From JANQRZ01 sp965215165 (GTDB taxonomy: Bacteria; Bacteroidota; Rhodothermia; Rhodothermales; JANQRZ01), in NCBI GenBank assembly GCA_965215165.1, contig CBDCCX010000006.1, positions 1,674,001 through 1,738,000 of the forward strand: DNA of 64,000 nt, given 5' to 3'. Both the position numbers and the translations under genes were made by a program. The notes under the pieces are model-generated. The model was given only the letters and a program-made list of their open reading frames with translations. It had not been told where the DNA came from and searched no databases. Of this stretch, positions 1-10,200 are shown piece after piece (the stretch's first letter is position 1; each line of letters begins with the position of its first letter).

Positions 1-3000
1 ACGAGCGTGAGCTTCTGCGTGAACGCACGGACGGCACCGGCGGCCGGCACCACCTCCGCCCGGATCACATAGACCCCCGCGCTCAGGCGCGAGGCCTCGA
101 AGCTCGCCTGGTGGCGGCCCGCCTCGTGCAGCCCCTCGGTCAGTACGGCGACCTCGCGGCCGAGCAGATCGTAGACCACGATCCGAACCTCGGCCGCCTC
201 GGGCAAGTCGAAAGGCACGGTCGCTCCGCGCGAGGTCGGGTTCGGGTAGGCGGCCTGGAGCGCATACGCCGTCGGGAGCGGCACCGCAACACTGCCCTGG
301 CTCACCCCTGCGGTTTTGCTTGCCGCGTCTCCGCCTCCTCGGCTCGCTACGGCCCCAGCCACCGAAGCCTCATCGACCTTTGCCGCGAGCTGCTCTGCCA
401 GGAACTCCAGGTCTTCGAGCAGCTCCTCGTCGGTGACCTCCGCGAGCAGCACCCCGAGCCGGTCTAGAGCCTCGGTGTAGCGTCCGAGGGCTTCATCGAC
501 CGCGACAGCGTTGATCGCCAGGGTGCGCGCCTCGTCCTCGCCCTCGACGTGCACGCCGGAGACCGTGACGAGCATATCGGCCATGTCGTAGTCCTCCGCC
601 GCGAGGGCGAACTCGACCTCAACGAGGAGCGCCTGCTCTGCTGTCCGCCGGTGGTCTGGGGCGAGACCGCTACCGAGGCCCTGGCGCAGCCCTTCGAGGA
701 GCGCGCCCGTCGCCGCGAGGTGCCCCGTTTCGTTGGCTTCGTCGAGCCGGTGGAGCGCCCCGAGGTACCGGACGAGGCCCGCCGCCTCCGGTGCGCCCGG
801 ATCGGCCGCAATCGTTGACCGGACGGCCTCGATCTCAGCGCCGAGCTCGTCCAGCGTATAGCCATTGCTCCCCTCCGTCGGCCCGGTGCTGCCCCGAGCC
901 AGCACTGGGGTTGCTGCCGTCCGGTAGCCGCCGCCGGAGCCGCTTGTGGGATCAGCGGTGAGGAAGGGGTCGGCGTCGACGATGGTGCCGCAGAAGTAGG
1001 CGGCGGACGGGGCTGTACTCGTGCCCCAATAGTTGTTCTCGGCGTAGAGCGTGCCCGCCGTGCCGTTGAAGACGCGGCAGCCGGTCCCCGGCTCAGTGAT
1101 CGTATTGAGGCCACCCCCGAAGCCGTCCTGGCCGAGCAAGAGATACCCGTCGACGTAGGCCACCTGGTGATCGGCGTTGTCGGCGAACCGGTTGCGCGCC
1201 GGAGGCCCGAGGATGTCTCCCTGACGAGAGAGGTCGACCGAGCCGTTGGTCCCGACGCGGAGGCCGTCGTACGACGAGCCGCTCGGGCCGTTGCCCTCGA
1301 CGACGTTGTCGGCGAATCCCGTCGTGCTCGCGTTCGTCACGACGATGCCGTGGCGGCCGTTGCCGCGAACGGTCGAGTTGTAGAGCGACACGTCGGTGTT
1401 GCGAAGGTAGAGACCGTGCGTGACGCTGTTCTCGACGAGCACCCGGTCGAGCGAGACCGAGGAGCGGAACGAGCTACTCTCGATGCAGACATCTCCGGCG
1501 CATGGGACGTTGTCTGTAAGAAGGCCGACCCCGTTGTCGAGAAGCTGCGTGTTGGTGATGTAGGCCCCGGCCTGGCGGGGGTCGTCGTCGTTGCGGGCAC
1601 GGACCAGAAGCCCCACCGTCCCTCCTTCGATGCGGATGTGGTTGAGCTCGTGCGAGGTCCCCGGTCCGTCGCGGAGGATGATGCGGTCCCATCGAGTGCC
1701 CGGCGTAGCCTGGGTGAAGGTCACGGGTTTAATGCTGTTTCCTATAGCCGTGAGCGCGTGCACATCGACGCGAGACCCTGCACTGAGACGCACGTCCGCA
1801 CGCAGATTCATCGTGACCTGGGACCCCGGCTCGCCGACCAACTCTGCACCGGGACCCAGCGTGACGACAGACCCGATCTCGAAAACGACGGAGGCCCCAT
1901 CTTCGATGACGAGGCCACCGTCGAACGTGAGCGCGGTGTTGGCCTCGACGGTGAGCGTGGCCCCTTCGGTGACGCGGACCTCGTTCGGGAAGGCGGTGCC
2001 GTTGCTCTCCGCGCCCATCCACGAGTCGTTACGGATGAATACGGTGGGGGCGACGCGATAGTCCTCGTAATACTCGAATGTGGCCGGTCCACCTTCAGAG
2101 CGGATGTCATCTATCCCTATCCAAGTCGGCTCGACTCCCGCAGGGTACTCGAAGAACCCGCTACTGTTGGGGCGCGTCCACGGCGTGAGCTGCGAGAGCA
2201 CCTTGTTCTGACCGAACATGATGCCCTCGAAGCTCCCCACCTGCTGCGGGTGGAAAAGCTCCCCGCTCGCCGGGACGACGTCACGCGCCTTGTCGTTGTT
2301 GGTTCTCGGGAGCGTTATCAGCAGCCCCGTCTCCAGGAGACCGATATCGCGGACGGGGGTCTCGAAGGCCTGATTGAAGTAACCTACACGTTGGCGGTTC
2401 TGCATGTACAGGGTAAGGGCATCGCCATCTATGACCCCGAGGTCCCTCTTCGCGGCCTCCGCCGATCCCCACAGATCACCGAGCACGACCGTCTTCGAGG
2501 TCGTGAGGTCCTCTATGTCGACCCACCCAAAGTCATCGCGCTCGGTTGACTCCATCGTGATGTCATGTTGGATGAAGTTCGTCGCCATGAGCGCGTAGTG
2601 GTTCCCTCTATCGGAAGGGTTGACATCCACGGGAAGGTCGTTGCCCGAATATTGTCCTACGTGGTTTCCACCCCACAGGTGGTGTCCATATTCGTGTCCC
2701 ATCACACGGACGTAGTAGAGTTGGGGTCGGTAGGCCCACTGTCCGCGGGTCAGTCCTACTGTCCACGAGCCAGACGTACTGAACCATTCGACACGGACGT
2801 AGGCATCTCGGCTCGGGCTGTAGTATTGGACGAGACCGGGGTCCCCACTAATAGAGAACGTATTACAACTCGTGACGTTCAGTGTGGCACATCCATTCCA
2901 TATACTTCCAGCATTCCGTTTACGGAGGATGAAGAACAACTCGTCCAAGATTCCGTCGCCGTCGAGGTCGTAATCGGCGGGGTCGTAGAGACCAGGCCGG

Positions 3001-3514
3001 ATGTCGACTGGGGAGAGCGGGAAGATGCCGTCGAGCGCTTCCTGGACGATGTACCCGTAGCCTGACCCGTTTGCTCTGGTATAAGCGTCCTCATCGAACG
3101 CCGTCACATGGACTTCCGGGACGACCTCGCCAAAGAGGTGGCGCTGTCCCGGCTGGTTCGGTCCCGGTTTCGACTGCTCATAAAAGAACTTCGTGAGCGT
3201 GGAGTCCCTGAAGGTGGCCGGATCGGAACTCGGGTCGAGGAGGCCTGAGGCGAAAGGCGGGAGCTGCGTCGGGTCCGCGTAGAGCGGCCAGTCTATGGGC
3301 TGGTTCGTTGGGAGGAACGTGTCGTCGCGGAACTTGACGAGGACGACGAGGGCGCGGACGGTGTCCGCTTCTTCCGTTCCACCGGCCCTCAAGCCGGGAG
3401 GGGCTGACTCGTCCGTGAACCCGCAGATGATCTCGCAGCCTGCTGAGCCGCTGAGACCGAGACCGCGGCGAGCACGAGTAGAGACGCGAGAGCTACATGC
3501 AGATGGTATGACAT
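1..3514 (-). CDS. T9SS-exported M6-like metalloprotease with beta-helix region (C-terminal codons outside window; frameshift in signal-peptide region)
   Basis: The long minus-strand frame reads through almost to position 1 and ends in a sorting domain with an AYPNP motif, VVYDLLGREVAVL and LSAGVYVIRAE. Only one or two codons plus the stop should be missing. A zinc site HEYGHHLWGGNH lies at about 2666-2701, followed by an ALMATNF segment, as in M6 (immune inhibitor A-like) peptidases. The middle part (about 1150-2100) has N/G/V-rich repeats like a right-handed beta-helix, and about 470-900 encodes an Ala/Glu-rich helical region. The ATG at 3512-3514 starts a good signal peptide (LASLLVLAAVSVSA then AQQ), but it is in a different frame from the peptidase; the switch must occur near 3425-3465. 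The body frame has no plausible signal-bearing start of its own. Either the gene is inactivated or there is a sequencing error. The role is presumably extracellular proteolysis; the family assignment is good, the exact substrate unknown. Confidence 0.7.
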
Positions 3515-3651
3515 GAGTCTGTTGGTTGCGCGCTCGCACTTGGCCTCCCCTGCTCGGACTCTTCCCCTTCGCGGTCGGCTCGGTTCGATACGCTCGTGGT
3601 GATGATGGTGGTCGTAATGGGGTCTATCGGTAGGCACGGTACTGCGAAGAC

Positions 3652-5238
3652 TCAGCGGCTCAACCGAACGAACCGGCTGACTGCCTCGCCCCTACCGCTC
3701 TCGTCGGAGACTCGAACGAAATACAGGCCGGCGGCGAGGGCGAGCCCCTCCGTGCTCACGGCGTGCGCGCCGGCAGGCTGCGACCCCACGGCTCGCGCCC
3801 ACACCACGCGCCCGCGCGCGTCGGCGATCTCGACCCGCACCTCGGCCGGCACCGCAAGCGCGTACTCGATCCGCACGCGCTCCGTGCTCGGGTTCGGGTA
3901 GACCACGAGGCGGCGGACGGCTCCACCGAGCAACTCGGACACGGGCGACTCGGTCGCCACGGCGGGCGAGAGGTCGAGGGCGTAGGCAGCCCCGAGCGCC
4001 TCGATGGTACCGACGAGCGCGGTCGCCCCCGCGCCTGTCGTGTCCGCTGTGAGCGCCACCGAGCGGCCGAAGCGGTCGAGGCGGCCGGGGTCGGGGGCCT
4101 GGAGCAGCCGCTCGAAGCGCCACGCGCCGGAGCCTTCGTCGAGGCGATAGAGGTAGGCGGCCCCTGCCTCATTCGGCCCCTCCATATCCCACCGCGGGGC
4201 CGCGACTAAGGCATGAGGAAGCGCAAGAGCCGTGGTACTCCCAAAGAGGTCGTAGTCGGTGAGGGCGGCAGGCTGGAAGCGATGGCGGAAGTGCCACCCC
4301 CTCTCGGTGCGCTCGTAGAAGTAGGCCGCCCCGCACTGCGTGAAGAAGGCGGGGGAGGGACAACTTTCGTTGGAGCTACCTATTAGCGCCCATCCTCCAG
4401 CTAAAGAGACCGACCAGCCGAACCAAGAGGCTCCGTTGAAACGAAGGCGTTCCTCCAGCTCCCAACCGTCTAAGCCGGGTCTGTAGACGTAGACCGCACC
4501 GCCGGTGTCGTCCCCTCCTTCGTAGTTCTCGCGATACGCTCCCGCAGCAAGACGACCAGCAGCGGCTGCAACGGCAAAACCGAAACGATCAAAAACCTCC
4601 TCCTCGCTGGCCCGCAGCACGGCTTCTTCCTCCCACACTCCCTCGCCGACCCGCCGGAAGACGTACGCCGCCCCCGGCACCGGGTCGAGCAGCCCCCGCG
4701 TCACCGCCCCCACCACCGCCACGTACCCACCGCTCGCTTCTGCCTCCGCCGACACGTCGAGCGCCACGGCGACACCAAACACATGCGCCGAGTCCGCTAA
4801 CACCGCCGGCTCCAGCACCGCCTCCACCTCCCACACCGACGCCATGCCCTCCCCCTCGCGCCGCAGCACGTACGCCTGCCCCGGCGCGGCGTACCCCGTC
4901 TCGGCCACCACCGCCCACCGGCCTCGTAAGGCGAGCGCATTCCCGAAGCCCCCTTGGTAGAGCGGCGCGCCCGGCGCGAAAAGCTGCGCCTGCATCTGCC
5001 ACCCGTCGTCGGTGCGGTAGTAGGCGAAGACGCTGCCGGCATCCCCCGTGGCGTCGTTGTCGCCGGACGCACCGACGAGCGCCCACGCCCCGTCGTCGGC
5101 CTCCGAGATTGCTACGGCGGCCGAGAAGTCGTCCTCGTAGTCAGGGCTAGTCGGCGTGAGCCGGGCGACGACCTGCGCCCGCACCGCCGAGGGCGCGAGA
5201 CACAGCAGAGCGAGCAGCGTGCAGAGCGTCGAGCGCAT
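3652..5238 (-). CDS. T9SS cargo protein with FG-GAP-like beta-propeller repeats
   Basis: The predicted product has about 528 residues. I start it at the ATG at 5236-5238 because that gives a clean signal peptide (MRSTLCTLLALLCLAPSAVRA then Q) and a clear GGAGGT ribosome site lies at 5243-5248, one of very few in this window; the frame stays open upstream. Repeats of the form F-G-x-x-(V/A)-A ... A-L-V-G-A ... G-A-A-Y-x-Y recur about every 50-60 residues, typical of FG-GAP/integrin-alpha-like propellers. The last 85 residues form a sorting domain (VVYPNPSTERVRIEY, LAAGLYFVRVS). No catalytic site is visible; an adhesive or surface-binding role is inferred. It precedes the M6-like protease on the same strand with 137 bp between them. 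Confidence 0.75.
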   Translation of the reverse strand: MRSTLCTLLALLCLAPSAVRAQVVARLTPTSPDYEDDFSAAVAISEADDGAWALVGASGDNDATGDAGSVFAYYRTDDGWQMQAQLFAPGAPLYQGGFGNALALRGRWAVVAETGYAAPGQAYVLRREGEGMASVWEVEAVLEPAVLADSAHVFGVAVALDVSAEAEASGGYVAVVGAVTRGLLDPVPGAAYVFRRVGEGVWEEEAVLRASEEEVFDRFGFAVAAAAGRLAAGAYRENYEGGDDTGGAVYVYRPGLDGWELEERLRFNGASWFGWSVSLAGGWALIGSSNESCPSPAFFTQCGAAYFYERTERGWHFRHRFQPAALTDYDLFGSTTALALPHALVAAPRWDMEGPNEAGAAYLYRLDEGSGAWRFERLLQAPDPGRLDRFGRSVALTADTTGAGATALVGTIEALGAAYALDLSPAVATESPVSELLGGAVRRLVVYPNPSTERVRIEYALAVPAEVRVEIADARGRVVWARAVGSQPAGAHAVSTEGLALAAGLYFVRVSDESGRGEAVSRFVRLSR

Positions 5239-5261
5239 GGCTACCTCCGGTTCCTGTGGAG

Positions 5262-5292
5262 CCAATGTAATGCGTGGCACAATTCCGCACAA
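5262..5292 (-). promoter_or_regulatory. Candidate Bacteroidota-type promoter for the FG-GAP gene
   Basis: On the minus strand TTG (5290-5292) is followed after 20 nt by TACATTGG (5262-5269), one mismatch from the TAnnTTTG -7 element used by the Bacteroidota primary sigma factor. It lies 24 bp before the start codon and the GGAGGT site. This is a pattern match only. Confidence 0.55.
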
Positions 5293-5495
5293 CACTTTCA
5301 CAAAGCGCCGTGGATCCGAAGCTCGCGGTGCCGGTGCGGTGGGAGTACCTCGAGCGCGTGCGCGAGGCCCTGCGCGCGGCCGGCATCGAGGTCCCGTTCC
5401 CGCACCTGCAGCTCTTCATCGACGAGGCGCAGGCGTTCGAGCGCGCGGCGTTCATGCAGCCGCCCGGCTCCCCGCCGCCGCGCGCCGAGGCGTAG
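5274..5495 (+). pseudogene. C-terminal fragment of an MscS-type mechanosensitive channel
   Basis: The 73-residue frame contains WEYLERVREALRAAGIEVPF followed by PHLQLFIDEAQAFE. This matches the end of the cytoplasmic domain of MscS-family channels, where the G-I-E-I/V-P-F-P motif closes the last alpha/beta domain. The pore helices and beta domain are absent, and the sequence before about 5304 is the promoter region of the divergent FG-GAP gene. It therefore looks like the tail of a deleted channel gene. A free-standing small protein is possible but less likely. The 100 bp after its stop form the leader of gnd and contain only a CU-rich stretch with a repeated CTCCGTGTTC word. Confidence 0.55.
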
Positions 5496-5595
5496 CCCGC
5501 GCTGTTGACCCGGACGTGACGCACGGCACCGCGCGCGTTCGTACTCTCCGTGTTCGCCTCCTCTCCGTGTTCTCCTCACCTCATCCCCTCTCCCC

Positions 5596-6537
5596 ATGAA
5601 CATCGGCATCATCGGACTCGGCAAGATGGGCGGCGGCATCGCGCGCCGCCTCCACCGCGCCGGCCACACCCCCATCGGCTTCGACCTCGACCAGAAGGAG
5701 CGCGACGAGCTCGTCGCCGACGGCATCGGCACCGCCTCGTCCATTGCAGACCTGGCCGACCAGCTCGAGGCCCCGCACATCTTCTGGCTCATGGTCCCGG
5801 CCGGCGAGATCGTCGACAAGGTCCTCGCCAGCCTCGAGCCGCACCTCCACGAAGGCTGCATCGTCGTCGACGGCGGCAACTCGTTCTACCAGGACTCGAT
5901 GCGCCGCGCGAAGGAGCTGAAGGAGGACGTGGGCGCGCACTACATCGACTGCGGCGTCTCGGGCGGCGTCTGGGGCCTGGAGGGCGGCTACTGCATGATG
6001 GTCGGCGGCGACGAGCAGCCGGTCGAGCACCTGCGGCCGGTCTTCGAGGCCCTCGCCCCGGCGGCCGACCAGGGCTGGGCGCGCATGGGGCCGAGCGGCT
6101 CCGGGCACTTCGTCAAGATGGTCCACAACGGCATCGAGTACGGCCTGATGCAGGCCTACGCCGAGGGCTTCGCGCTGATGACGGCCAAGGAGGAGTTCGC
6201 CCTCGACACGGTCGAGATCTCGAACGTCTGGCAGCACGGCAGCGTGATCCGCTCGTGGCTGCTGGAGTTGGTCGAGCGCGCGCTCCAGGAGGACGGCCCG
6301 GCGCTGGACGCGATCGCGCCCTACGTCGCCGACTCCGGCATGGGGCGGTGGACGGTGAAGGAGGGGCTCGACCTCAACGTCCCGCTGCCGGTCCTGACGC
6401 ACTCGCTCCTGGAGCGCATCCAGTCGCGCGACGACCGGGCGTTCTACAGCCGGCTGCTGGCGGCGCTGCGCAACCAGTTCGGCGGGCACGCCCTCAAGGC
6501 CGCCGTCTCCGGCGCGAACCCCGAGACCGGGACGTGA
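5596..6537 (+). CDS. gnd: 6-phosphogluconate dehydrogenase, decarboxylating
   Basis: This enzyme oxidises 6-phosphogluconate to ribulose 5-phosphate and CO2, the last step of the oxidative pentose phosphate branch. The N-terminus has the Rossmann fingerprint GLGKMGGGIARRL, followed by the substrate-binding stretch GVSGGVWGLEGGYCMMVGG (about residues 118-138) and KMVHNGIEYGLMQAYAEG (about 175-192) with the catalytic Lys and His-Asn. At 313 residues it is the short form of the family (YqeC/GndA-like) rather than the roughly 470-residue E. coli type. The ATG directly follows a CU-rich leader without a Shine-Dalgarno sequence. zwf and pgl follow on the same strand, so all three oxidative-branch enzymes are together. 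Cofactor preference cannot be read reliably. Confidence 0.93.
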   Translation: MNIGIIGLGKMGGGIARRLHRAGHTPIGFDLDQKERDELVADGIGTASSIADLADQLEAPHIFWLMVPAGEIVDKVLASLEPHLHEGCIVVDGGNSFYQDSMRRAKELKEDVGAHYIDCGVSGGVWGLEGGYCMMVGGDEQPVEHLRPVFEALAPAADQGWARMGPSGSGHFVKMVHNGIEYGLMQAYAEGFALMTAKEEFALDTVEISNVWQHGSVIRSWLLELVERALQEDGPALDAIAPYVADSGMGRWTVKEGLDLNVPLPVLTHSLLERIQSRDDRAFYSRLLAALRNQFGGHALKAAVSGANPETGT

Positions 6538-6676
6538 GGAAGAGGTGATGTCTGGGCAGGGAGAGTGGACAAGGAAATCGCCAGCCCTTCCCTCTTTGCA
6601 CCGACGGCTCAGACCGAAATCCCTCCATTCCCCCCACGCCCAAGAAGAAAAACCCCTTCCGCTTTCCCCGACCCTC

Positions 6677-8116
6677 ATGGACTCCTGCCTCTTCGTCCTC
6701 CTCGGTGCCACCGGGGACCTCGCCAAGCGCAAGCTCATCCCCGCCCTCTACCGCGGCCTCGTCGCGCGCGACGACATGGGCCCCGTCGCGGTCCTCGGCG
6801 TCGGCCGCTCCGACTGGGACGACCAGCAGATGCGCGACGCCTTCCGCGAGTCGCTCCGCGACGACGGCATCGGGGACGGGGGCCTCGAGGCCTGGTGCGA
6901 CGAGAACCTCGCCTACGAGCAGGTCGACGACACCGGCGAGATGGACCCGGTCTTCGCCCGCGCCACCCAGATGGAGAAGGAGCTGGGGCTGAGCGGTAAC
7001 CGGGTCTACTACCTCGCCATCCCGCCCTCGGCCTTTGAAAAGACGATCCAGGAGATCGGCGAGCAGGACGCGGTGCAGCAGCGCGGCGGCTGGACGCGGC
7101 TCGTCATCGAGAAGCCGTTCGGCCACGACCTCGCCTCGGCCAAGAAGCTGAACGCGCTCGTCCACCAGCACTTCGACGAGGCCCAGGTCTACCGGATCGA
7201 CCACTACCTCGGCAAGGAGACGGTGCAGAACCTGCTGGTCTTCCGCTTCGCGAATGCCCTGTTCGAGTCGCTCTGGGACCGGACCCACATCGACCGGGTC
7301 GAGATCACGGTCGCCGAGTCGGTCGGGGCTGAGGGGCGGGCGGGCTACTTCGACACGTCCGGCACGGTGCGCGACATGGTGCAGAACCACCTGACGCAGC
7401 TCGTCACGCTCGTCGCGATGGAGCCGCCGGCGCGGTTCGACGCCGAGTCGATCCGCCGCGAGAAGATCAAGGTGCTCCACTCGGTCGCGCCGATTAACCC
7501 GCGCGAGGTGGTCCTCGGGCGCTACACGGCGGCCAAGCACGTCGAGGGCTACCTCGAGCACGACGGCGTGCCGGCGGACTCGACCACCGAGACCTTTGCC
7601 GCGCTCCGGCTCTACGTCGAGAACTGGCGCTGGCAGGGCGTGCCGTTCGTGCTCCGCACCGGCAAGCGCCTGCCCGAGCGCCTGACCGAGATCGACGTCT
7701 ACTTCCGCGCCCCGCCGGTCCAGCTCTTCGGCCAGAGCCGGGACTTCTCGATCTCGCGCAACGTCCTGCGCATCAAGCTCCAGCCCGACGAGGGCTTCAC
7801 GCTCGGCTTCCAAGTCAAGACCCCCGGCGACGGCTTCGAGCTCTCGAAGCAGCAGTTCGACTTCGACTACGAGGAGGCCTTCGGCCCGCTCCCGACGGCC
7901 TACGAAACCCTCCTCGGCGACGTGGTGTCCGGCGACCAGACGCTCTTCGTCCACGCCGACGAGACCGAGTCCGCCTGGGCGCTCTTCGAGCCGATCCTCG
8001 AGGCCCGCCTCCCGGTGCAGGACTACGCCTCCGGCACCTGGGGGCCGATGGACGTCGCCTCGATGTTCGTCGCCGACCGCCGCAAGCTGACGCCCGAGGA
8101 GGAGTTCGCAGTGTGA
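6677..8116 (+). CDS. zwf: Glucose-6-phosphate 1-dehydrogenase
   Basis: The 479-residue product opens the oxidative pentose phosphate branch by oxidising glucose 6-phosphate to 6-phosphogluconolactone. The nucleotide-binding motif GATGDLAKRKL is near the N-terminus and the substrate/catalytic motif RIDHYLGKETVQN is near residue 175. Length is normal for the family. The frame is open upstream to 6545, but the start at 6677 places the beta-alpha-beta motif at the usual distance. The 139-bp spacer after gnd is unusually long for this operon and contains a pyrimidine-rich tract with CCCCCCACGCCC, a word seen before several other starts. pgl follows 59 bp after the stop. Confidence 0.95.
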   Translation: MDSCLFVLLGATGDLAKRKLIPALYRGLVARDDMGPVAVLGVGRSDWDDQQMRDAFRESLRDDGIGDGGLEAWCDENLAYEQVDDTGEMDPVFARATQMEKELGLSGNRVYYLAIPPSAFEKTIQEIGEQDAVQQRGGWTRLVIEKPFGHDLASAKKLNALVHQHFDEAQVYRIDHYLGKETVQNLLVFRFANALFESLWDRTHIDRVEITVAESVGAEGRAGYFDTSGTVRDMVQNHLTQLVTLVAMEPPARFDAESIRREKIKVLHSVAPINPREVVLGRYTAAKHVEGYLEHDGVPADSTTETFAALRLYVENWRWQGVPFVLRTGKRLPERLTEIDVYFRAPPVQLFGQSRDFSISRNVLRIKLQPDEGFTLGFQVKTPGDGFELSKQQFDFDYEEAFGPLPTAYETLLGDVVSGDQTLFVHADETESAWALFEPILEARLPVQDYASGTWGPMDVASMFVADRRKLTPEEEFAV

Positions 8117-8175
8117 CGGCGGAGAGACGGCACCGAACAACCCTTCTTCCCTCCACGCCCAACGGCCCCCACCCG

Positions 8176-8898
8176 ATGATCGCCCCCGAGGTCTTCCCCT
8201 TCACCGGCGCGGCACGGCTCGCGCGGTCCGCCGCCGAAACCCTCGTCGAGACGCTGCGCGCGGCGCTCGCCGAGCGCGGGCGGGCGACGTTCGTGCTCAC
8301 CGGCGGCTCGACGCCGAAGCCGCTCTACCGCCTCCTCGCCGCCGAGTACCGCCACGCGCTGGACTGGCAGCGCGTCGACCTCTTCTGGGGCGACGAGCGC
8401 CACGTCCCCCACGACGCCGAGGACAGCAACTACCGGATGGCGCGCGAGACCCTCCTCGACCACCTCCCGGTCCCCGACGCCAACGTCCACCCGATCCCGA
8501 CCGGCAGCACGCCCGAGGCGGACGCGGCGACCTACGAGGCCACGCTCCGCGAGCGCCTCGGCCCGACGCCCGCCTTCGACCTCGTCCTGCTCGGCATGGG
8601 GGCCGACGGGCACGTCGCCTCGCTCTTCCCCGAGAGCGCCGCGGCCCTCGCCGAGGCCGGGCGCTGGGTGGTCCCGACCGAAGCGCCGGAGCGGCACGCC
8701 GTGCGCGACCGCATCTCGCTCACGCTCCCCGCCCTGAGCGGGGCCGACACGGTGCTCTTCCTCGTCGCGGGCGCGGCCAAGGCCCCGGCCGTGGCGGCCG
8801 CGCTCCGCGACCCCGACGCCACGCCGCCGGCCGAGCGCGTCGGCGCACGCGAGCGGCTGCTGTGGTTCCTCGACGACGAGGCCGCCGGCGCGCTCTGA
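8176..8898 (+). CDS. pgl: 6-phosphogluconolactonase (DevB/SOL type)
   Basis: The 240-residue protein hydrolyses 6-phosphogluconolactone, the product of Zwf, to the substrate of Gnd. It shows the family motifs LTGGSTPKPLYRLL near residue 38, FFWGDER-like FWGDERHVPHDAEDSNYRMA near residue 72, and LLGMGADGHVASLFPES near residue 136. The start at 8176 was chosen because the upstream in-frame extension is proline-rich leader sequence containing the CCCTCCACGCCC word. With gnd and zwf it completes the oxidative pentose phosphate branch as one cluster. Confidence 0.93.
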   Translation: MIAPEVFPFTGAARLARSAAETLVETLRAALAERGRATFVLTGGSTPKPLYRLLAAEYRHALDWQRVDLFWGDERHVPHDAEDSNYRMARETLLDHLPVPDANVHPIPTGSTPEADAATYEATLRERLGPTPAFDLVLLGMGADGHVASLFPESAAALAEAGRWVVPTEAPERHAVRDRISLTLPALSGADTVLFLVAGAAKAPAVAAALRDPDATPPAERVGARERLLWFLDDEAAGAL

Positions 8899-9005
8899 GT
8901 CGGTCCCCCCGCTGAGTCGCTCCCCCTGTTAAGAGGCCCTCGCGTCAGGCCGATGCTGGAGGAGGCTCTTCCCGCCGGAAACGCCCCCACCGACCGAGAC
9001 CTACG

Positions 9006-10196
9006 GTGCCCTCCGACACGCCCGATTCCAGCAGCTACTACGCCGGCCTGCCGACGCTCGACCACTTCGCCGACATTACCGACCCGAGCCGCTACGCGCC
9101 GCTCCCCGACGACTGGCGTGTGGTCGTCACCGACGTCGAAGGCTCCACTGAGGCCGTCGCCGCCGGGCGCTACCGCGACGTGAACTACGTCGGCGCGGCC
9201 TCGATCGCGGCCGTGCTCAACGTCGCCGGCGAGACCGCCGTGCCGTTCGTCTTCGGCGGCGACGGGGCGACGCTCGTCGTGCCGCCCTCGCTCTTCGAGA
9301 AGACCTGCGTCACGCTCTCGGCCCTGCGCCGCCACGCCGCCGAGGCGTTCGAGTTGAAGCTCCGCGTCGGGGCGGTGCCCGTGGCCGACATCCGGGCCGG
9401 GGGCTTCGGCGTGGACGTGGCGCGGCTGGCGGTGTCGGCCAACTACACGCAGGCCATGTTCACCGGCGGCGGCCTGGCGCACGCCGACCACCTCATCAAG
9501 TCGGCCGAGCACGGCCCGCGCTACGCCATCCCGGTGCAGGACGACGAGCCGGACGGCGATCCGTACGAGGGGCTGGAGTGCCGGTGGCGCGACATCCGGG
9601 GGCGGAGCGAGACCCACACCATCCTGGTCGTCGCCGTGGGCGACCTCGACCGGCACCACGTGGTCTACCGCGAGGTGGTCGAGGCCATCGAGCAGATCTA
9701 CGGCGGCGACACGACCCCGCACCCGATCACCACGGACGGCCTCAAGCTCAGCTGGGACCCGCGGCGGTTCTCGCCCGAGGTCCGGCTCCGCACGCCGCGC
9801 CCGACGCAGCTCCGGCAGCGCCTCAGGCTGTGGGCCCTCAACCTCGTCGGCATGGTGCTCGTCCGCCTCAAGATGCAGACCAGCGAGACCGACTGGGGCC
9901 AGTACCCGGAGATCCTGCGCGAGGCGACGGACTACCGCAAGTTCGACGACACCCTCCGCATGGTGCTCGCCGGGACGCCCGAGCAGCGCGCCCGCCTCGA
10001 GGCCTTCCTCGGCGAGCGCCACCGCGCCGGCGACCTCGCCTACGGCGTGCACGTCTCGGACCGCGCCGTGATGACATGCCTGGTCCACGAGCGCATGGGG
10101 CAGCAGGTCCACTTCGTCGACGGAGCCGGCGGCGGCTACACCTCCGCCGCCACCGGGCTCAAGCGCCAGCTCCGCGAACTCAAAGCCGCTGCCTGA
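9006..10196 (+). CDS. DUF3095 family protein
   Basis: The 396-residue protein starts with GTG. I recognise it as DUF3095 from the N-terminal YYAGLPTLDHFADITD, VVVTDVEGSTEAVAAGRYRD and the later VPFVFGGDGATLVVPP. The segment TDVEGSTEAV followed by FGGDGA resembles nucleotide cyclase-type cores, so a nucleotidyl-cyclase-like fold is possible, but no function is established. There is no signal peptide and no membrane segment. It is separated from the following histidine kinase by only 4 bp, so the two are probably co-translated and may form a signalling pair. It follows pgl after 107 bp in which I see no terminator. Confidence 0.7.
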   Translation: MPSDTPDSSSYYAGLPTLDHFADITDPSRYAPLPDDWRVVVTDVEGSTEAVAAGRYRDVNYVGAASIAAVLNVAGETAVPFVFGGDGATLVVPPSLFEKTCVTLSALRRHAAEAFELKLRVGAVPVADIRAGGFGVDVARLAVSANYTQAMFTGGGLAHADHLIKSAEHGPRYAIPVQDDEPDGDPYEGLECRWRDIRGRSETHTILVVAVGDLDRHHVVYREVVEAIEQIYGGDTTPHPITTDGLKLSWDPRRFSPEVRLRTPRPTQLRQRLRLWALNLVGMVLVRLKMQTSETDWGQYPEILREATDYRKFDDTLRMVLAGTPEQRARLEAFLGERHRAGDLAYGVHVSDRAVMTCLVHERMGQQVHFVDGAGGGYTSAATGLKRQLRELKAAA

Positions 10197-10200
10197 CGCT

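Noticed and set aside
8899..9005. Terminator between pgl and the DUF3095 gene
   Set aside because: No stem with a T tract could be found in the 107 bp.
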